Origin: Planctomycetota bacterium
GTDB lineage: Bacteria > Planctomycetota > Planctomycetia > Pirellulales > Pirellulaceae
Length of the DNA stretch: 9,144 bases
Direction of reading: 5' to 3'
Assembly (NCBI GenBank): GCA_019347795.1
Contig: JAHWKS010000144.1
Span: 1 to 9,144 of the forward strand
Shown here: one piece after another, positions 6,111 to 9,144 of the stretch
How the letters are laid out: each line of letters opens with the position of its first letter
How positions within the stretch are numbered: the first letter of the stretch is position 1
Program-made: the position numbers and the translations under genes
The notes under the pieces: generated by a model
Told to the model about the DNA's origin: nothing
What the model saw: the letters and a program-made list of their open reading frames with translations, nothing else
The model's database searches: none

Positions 6111-6610
6111 TTGCCCATCTCTCCAAAGTGCTTCAACCTCCCGCGTCAAATTCGCGGCTTCACGGATTTAGCGTCGGTACCTTTGGTGGGGCTCCGGACA
6201 TTCAGCACTGGCTTAATATCCGCAACGCGGCCTTCGCCAGCCAAACGGCCGGGTCGCGCCCGTGGACGGAAGCGGACTTTCACCGCGAGTTCACCCATCA
6301 GCCGACATGGCGGCGCGAATGGATGTGGTTCGCGACGGCGCCCGACGCGACGGCGCCGATCGGAACGGTGGCCATGACGCCCGCGAAGCGGCAGGGGACT
6401 CCTGCCGCCTCAATCTCTTGGCTGGCGGTGCTGCCCGAATGGCAACGGCGCGGAGTGGGTCGCCTGCTGATCGCCGTGCTCGAGGCCGCGGCGTGGGAGG
6501 AGGGATTTCGCGAGGTGGCGGCGGAAACGCGGTCCGACTGGGCGCCGGCGATGCGATTCTACAGGTCGCTGGGCTACCGGCCTGCCGCCCGGCCAAACAC
6601 ATGCGCCTAA
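6107..6610 (+). CDS. GNAT-family N-acetyltransferase
   Basis: This 167-residue protein should transfer an acetyl group from acetyl-CoA to an amine; the substrate cannot be told from sequence. The GNAT core is clear: SWLAVLPEWQRRGVGRLLIA (104-123) holds strand 4 and the pyrophosphate-binding Q-R-R-G-V-G loop (113-118). AMRFYRSLGYRP (148-159) is the usual C-terminal motif. The N-terminal part (DIQHWLNIRNAAF, PWTEADFHREF) resembles the start of single-domain GNATs. It is the only plus-strand gene and diverges from the DeoR regulator across 172 bases. No Shine-Dalgarno precedes ATG 6107, and the start overlaps an inverted repeat, so the true start may differ. It is unlikely to be part of the microcompartment pathway. 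Confidence 0.85.
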   Translation: MIAHLSKVLQPPASNSRLHGFSVGTFGGAPDIQHWLNIRNAAFASQTAGSRPWTEADFHREFTHQPTWRREWMWFATAPDATAPIGTVAMTPAKRQGTPAASISWLAVLPEWQRRGVGRLLIAVLEAAAWEEGFREVAAETRSDWAPAMRFYRSLGYRPAARPNTCA

Positions 6611-6687
6611 ACGATATTATACGATACAGATGTTCAAATAGCGTCGGTCCAGCGTGGATTGGTCACAACCCATTGCCGCGCTTGGGG

Positions 6688-7476
6688 TTACCAAATCTTC
6701 CACCACGGCTTCTTGGATTGGGCCGTGCTGTAATCGAGCCGCATTACCTTCCCCTCATGCCCGAAGGCGGACTTGGAATACACGACGCGGATCCGCTCGT
6801 TGGCATCTTCGCCGACCGTGTCGCCGTCGTTGATGACCGGGCCGTTTTCCACGACGTAGCCGGCCAGGGCGATCAGCCGCTCCCGCAACTCGCCGGGCGG
6901 CTCGTTGGCGTTCTGCGTCTCGAACTCCATCAGGTCCAGCGCCGCCAATCCCGAGGTAAAGCCTGAGGAGGTTCTGTCGCCGGTCTTGCCGACGCGGAAA
7001 TCGACCCACATGTGGATCGGCGGCCCATGAGGCAAGACGTCCACCGCGAAGTCGCGGAACATCGAGGGCGAGATCACCATCGCCGCATTGGTCCAGAACA
7101 CGCCGACGGGCGCCTTGCAGGTGGCGACGATCGCCGCCACGACCTGCGTTAAAAGACGCGACCGCTCAACCGGCGAGGCTTCGCTGGAGACGGTGACGAT
7201 CACATGCTCGGCGTGCTGCTTCAGCTTCTCCGCCGCATCAGGCCAAAGCCAACTGGTGGCGCAGGGCCCTTCCAGATCGGACCAGGGAATCGGCGCCGGC
7301 ATCCGTCCCAGAATCAAGTCGGCCTCGCCCACGCGAAACGACAGCGTGACCTCCTCCTGTTCGGCGTTGCCGATCGCCGGCAGAGCCGGCCACGTCGATT
7401 TCAGATCCTGCTGAATCGCCTCGGCCGAGAGCTTGGCGCCCGGTCCGAGCATCACCATCGCAATGGAAATCGCCAT
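6688..7476 (-). CDS. DUF4261 domain-containing protein
   Basis: This 262-residue protein has unknown function. I recognise the DUF4261 pattern by its N-terminal MAISIAMVMLGPGAKLSAEA, the ADLILGRMPAPIPWSDLEGP stretch (53-72), and a conserved C-terminal part that includes METQ-like EFETQNANEPP and ALAGYVVENGPVINDGDTVG. It ends in a Trp/Lys-rich tail (KKPWWKIW). There is no signal peptide or membrane segment. The start codon is 13 bases after the stop of the nucleotidyltransferase/HD gene, so the two are probably one transcript. It converges with the GNAT gene across 77 bases in which no clear terminator is seen. DUF4261 proteins have no established activity, so I assign no role. Confidence 0.8.
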   Translation of the reverse strand: MAISIAMVMLGPGAKLSAEAIQQDLKSTWPALPAIGNAEQEEVTLSFRVGEADLILGRMPAPIPWSDLEGPCATSWLWPDAAEKLKQHAEHVIVTVSSEASPVERSRLLTQVVAAIVATCKAPVGVFWTNAAMVISPSMFRDFAVDVLPHGPPIHMWVDFRVGKTGDRTSSGFTSGLAALDLMEFETQNANEPPGELRERLIALAGYVVENGPVINDGDTVGEDANERIRVVYSKSAFGHEGKVMRLDYSTAQSKKPWWKIW

Positions 7477-7489
7477 ATTTGGGAACGCA

Positions 7490-8599
7490 CTAAAGTTCGC
7501 CGAACGATTCGGCGAGGTTGCGGATATAGGATAACGCTTCGTCCAGCTCCGGCGCCTCGACTCCCGCTTGCCGGCCGGCGCGGTCGCAGCGGGCCAGCGT
7601 CACCAGGTCTTCGTAATTCTCCGACTGCTGCAGGCGGCGGCGGGCCCGGGCGCCGATCGAGCGGTCCAGGATCCTGCGCCCCGCCATGTGATGCTCGATC
7701 AGCCACGCGGTGCGCTCGGTGATGTACCCTTCGAGCGCCTCCAGGCCGGCGGCCGTGTGGTCGTGCGGATCGATCGCCTTCCCCACGTCGTGCAGAAGGG
7801 CCGCCAGCAGCAGCTCCTCATCATACGGCGCCTCGTCGCAGGCGTGATCGAAGACCTGCAGGCTGTGATAGAGCGCATCTCCCTCGGGATGCCAACGCGG
7901 GTCCTGCTTCACGTTCTCCAGCGGCAACAGCAGCGACTCGTAGACCTGAAACCGGTCGGGCTTATCGGCGACCTGCGCGACGGCCTCTTCCAGGTCGAGC
8001 CGCGGATACTCTTTCTCGAGGAATTGCTCCAACTCGGCGATGCTGGCCCGCTCGATTGCCTTGCCGGCGATCGAACTCTTGAAAACGTAGTGAGCCTTGT
8101 CGGCAGGATAGACCGTAATCTCGAACGGGAAGCGATCCTTGACGTGGATGTGGGTGAAGATGCGTTCTTCGCCATCCTTGCGGACTCGCTTCCGCTCTAC
8201 GTCGTAGAGCATTCCCAGCTCGTCCAACTCGCCGCACACGAGGTGGACGCTGTCGGTGAAGACGTGCAGGTCGATGTCGGAGCCTTGCCGCACGTGGCCG
8301 GTCATTACGCTGCCGATGAGCCGCGGCTTGAACTTCCGCAGCACCCGCATCAGCCGCAGCGCCTCCAGACGCATTTCCAAGAGGCTTTCATCCCGCCGCT
8401 CGCCTTCGTAGAGCCGGGCCAGACCCTGCACCTCATCCCGGATTTCCGCGTTGCTGGGAAGATCGGCCGGCTTGACCCAACCCTTACAGACGCGGCGGGC
8501 CGCCTTCATCTTGGCCTGGTAGTATTCCGACTCCTGGCGAGAGTACATCAGCCGGGCGGCCTCCCAGGCGATCTGCCGCCGCAATTTCGAAGCATTCAT
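7490..8599 (-). CDS. Nucleotidyltransferase plus HD phosphohydrolase domain protein
   Basis: This 369-residue protein joins a polymerase-beta-type nucleotidyltransferase domain to an HD domain, an arrangement also seen in bacterial tRNA CCA-adding enzymes. The first domain shows IGSVMTGHVRQGSDIDLHVF (95-114), with the G-S and Asp-x-Asp metal motif at 108 and 110, and FEITVYPADK (159-168). The third acidic residue may be the Glu in FEITVYP, which is unusual. The HD part shows LYHSLQVFDHACDE (243-256), ALLHDVGKAIDPHDH (267-281; His270-Asp271), EHH (302-304) and CDRAG (338-342). The first about 60 residues are basic. Start 8599 fits the predicted promoter at 8663-8690; a frame from 8734 would start upstream of that promoter. 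The DUF4261 gene follows closely. Substrate unknown; a stand-alone RNA- or nucleotide-modifying role is possible. Confidence 0.85.
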   Translation of the reverse strand: MNASKLRRQIAWEAARLMYSRQESEYYQAKMKAARRVCKGWVKPADLPSNAEIRDEVQGLARLYEGERRDESLLEMRLEALRLMRVLRKFKPRLIGSVMTGHVRQGSDIDLHVFTDSVHLVCGELDELGMLYDVERKRVRKDGEERIFTHIHVKDRFPFEITVYPADKAHYVFKSSIAGKAIERASIAELEQFLEKEYPRLDLEEAVAQVADKPDRFQVYESLLLPLENVKQDPRWHPEGDALYHSLQVFDHACDEAPYDEELLLAALLHDVGKAIDPHDHTAAGLEALEGYITERTAWLIEHHMAGRRILDRSIGARARRRLQQSENYEDLVTLARCDRAGRQAGVEAPELDEALSYIRNLAESFGEL

Positions 8600-8662
8600 C
8601 CACAGGCGCCGTAAGCCCAACAGGTCGGCGCGGGCATCGAGGAGGGAAACCGACTGCACGCA

Positions 8663-8690
8663 AATTATAGAACGATGTCTCTCATGAACA
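8663..8690 (-). promoter_or_regulatory. Predicted sigma70-type promoter for the nucleotidyltransferase/HD gene
   Basis: On the minus strand a perfect TATAAT (8663-8668) lies 16 bases after TTGTTC (8685-8690; only TTG fits consensus). The start of transcription would be near 8656, giving a leader of about 57 bases to the ATG at 8599. This position also supports choosing that ATG over the frame's earlier methionine at 8734. Confidence 0.5.
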
Positions 8691-8741
8691 AGAGTCGAAT
8701 GGAGATCGTTGACAGCCGAACGGATGAGGAACACTAATTAC

Positions 8742-8795
8742 CGCTAATCGACGCTAATTGGATCAGCGTTCAGCGTTGATTTTTGGTGATTAGCG
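8742..8795. repeat. CGCTAATC/GATTAGCG inverted repeat with short tandem units, over the sulfatase stop
   Basis: CGCTAATC (8742-8749) is perfectly inverted at 8788-8795. Between them are a second GCTAATT copy (8753-8759) and a tandem CAGCGTT pair (8764-8777). The sulfatase stop codon (8790-8792) lies inside the right arm. No gene lies in 8600-8789; the rest of that gap holds only the promoter described at 8663-8690. Confidence 0.75.
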
Positions 8796-9144
8796 TTCCC
8801 GCCGTTGATCGATTTGACTTTGAATCCCCTGCTCGAAGTCATGTTGCATCTCTTGCAGGCGTGCAACCACTGCCCGATTCGCCGCCGCCAGGTTGCGCAT
8901 CTCGGCCGGATCTTCGGCAAGATTGACGAGGAAGAGCTTATCGGCGGCGGCGAGCGGGGCTGTGTTGCTGGTGTCGCGGGGGTTGCCGAGGAGGTTCCAG
9001 TCGCCGTGGCGGACGACCCATTGGGCGTTGGCGCCGCTCCCCAGGCGCCAGTAGAAGGACTCGTGCGGCGTGGGGGCGTCGGCGGAGGCGACCACCTACG
9101 CGAGACTCTTGCCGTCGAGCTTGCGATCGGGTCGGGCCGCCGAG
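8790..9144 (-). pseudogene. Sulfatase C-terminal fragment, partial at the window edge and interrupted by an in-frame TAG
   Basis: This is the C-terminal end of an arylsulfatase-type sulfatase, a family that removes sulfate esters from polysaccharides and is very abundant in planctomycetes. Beyond the edge the minus-strand frame reads RPDRKLDGKSLA, then TAG at 9096-9098, then VVASADAPTPHESFYWRLGS, followed by WVVRHGDWNLLGNPRD, DKLFLVNLAEDPAEMRNLA and a helical tail. The L-D-G-x-S-L, P-H-E-x-x-Y-W-R, D-W-K/N-L and L-x-x-D-P-x-E-x-x-N-L patterns are the usual sulfatase C-terminus. The catalytic Cys/Ser-x-Pro-x-Arg part is outside the window. A GTG at 9095 could be mistaken for a start, but homology continues upstream of the TAG. 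One base change (for example from GAG or CAG) explains the break, and the site is under 50 bases from the edge, so sequence error is a real possibility. Confidence 0.8.
9096..9098 (-). other. In-frame amber (TAG) codon inside the sulfatase gene
   Basis: The TAG lies between LDGKSLA and VVASADAPTPHE, a segment that normally reads on in sulfatases. The frame is open from the window edge to the TAG and from there to the true stop TAA at 8790-8792. It is the second such amber in the window. Confidence 0.9.

Noticed and set aside
6655..6691. Possible terminator hairpin between the GNAT and DUF4261 genes (AACCC with GGGTT)
   Set aside because: The stem is only about five bases, has a long loop and lacks a T-run.
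8600..8734. Longer start of the nucleotidyltransferase/HD protein at 8734
   Set aside because: The extension lacks domain similarity and crosses the predicted TATAAT promoter; the ATG at 8599 is the likelier start.
9093..9095. GTG at 9095 as the true start of a 101-residue protein
   Set aside because: Sulfatase-like sequence continues in the same frame upstream of the TAG, so this is the inner part of a longer gene.
1..9144. Genome-wide reassignment of TAG as a sense codon
   Set aside because: pduL, the distal BMC-H and the DeoR gene all end with TAG at the family's normal length, and pduL has two TAGs in a row, so TAG acts as a stop here.

Overview
This is a high-GC, gene-dense window that reads as Planctomycetota (or a close PVC relative such as Verrucomicrobiota). 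The main evidence is a bacterial microcompartment (BMC) operon of the planctomycete/verrucomicrobial ('PVM') type on the minus strand, a sulfatase fragment, and many dispersed palindromic repeats in the intergenic gaps. The taxonomic call is inference from gene content; there is no rRNA or marker gene here.

Layout. From 5934 down to 1, all on the minus strand and in transcription order: a DeoR-family regulator (5934-5161), the PduL-type phosphotransacylase (5077-4373), two hexameric shell proteins (BMC-H, 4247-3945 and 3825-3556), an acetate-kinase-family acyl kinase (3428-2247), a pentameric vertex protein (BMC-P, 2153-1842), a CoA-acylating aldehyde dehydrogenase (1839-352), and the start of a second BMC-P (218 to beyond 1). 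The second BMC-P has an in-frame amber codon. A GNAT acetyltransferase (6107-6610) diverges from the regulator. On the other side is a minus-strand pair, a nucleotidyltransferase/HD-domain protein (8599-7490) followed 13 bases later by a DUF4261 protein (7476-6688). The 3' end of a sulfatase (9144-8790) closes the window and also has an in-frame amber codon.

How the genes work together. In the known PVM compartment, used for L-fucose and L-rhamnose breakdown, a class II aldolase releases L-lactaldehyde. The aldehyde dehydrogenase makes the acyl-CoA, PduL exchanges CoA for phosphate, and the kinase recovers ATP and releases the acid (lactate). BMC-H tiles form facets and BMC-P pentamers cap vertices. 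The aldolase is not in this window and would be expected beyond position 1. Both PduL and the aldehyde dehydrogenase start with short amphipathic helices that look like encapsulation peptides.

Most notable points. (1) Six of the seven gaps in the operon, all except a 2-base gap, hold palindromic elements of about five different families, and most abut or overlap the upstream stop codon. (2) Both genes at the window edges carry a single in-frame TAG in otherwise intact frames. (3) The kinase differs from classical acetate kinase at the positions of Arg91, Asp148 and Asn211 of the Methanosarcina enzyme. The system itself is a known class; the intergenic architecture, amber codons and kinase substitutions are what deserve checking.
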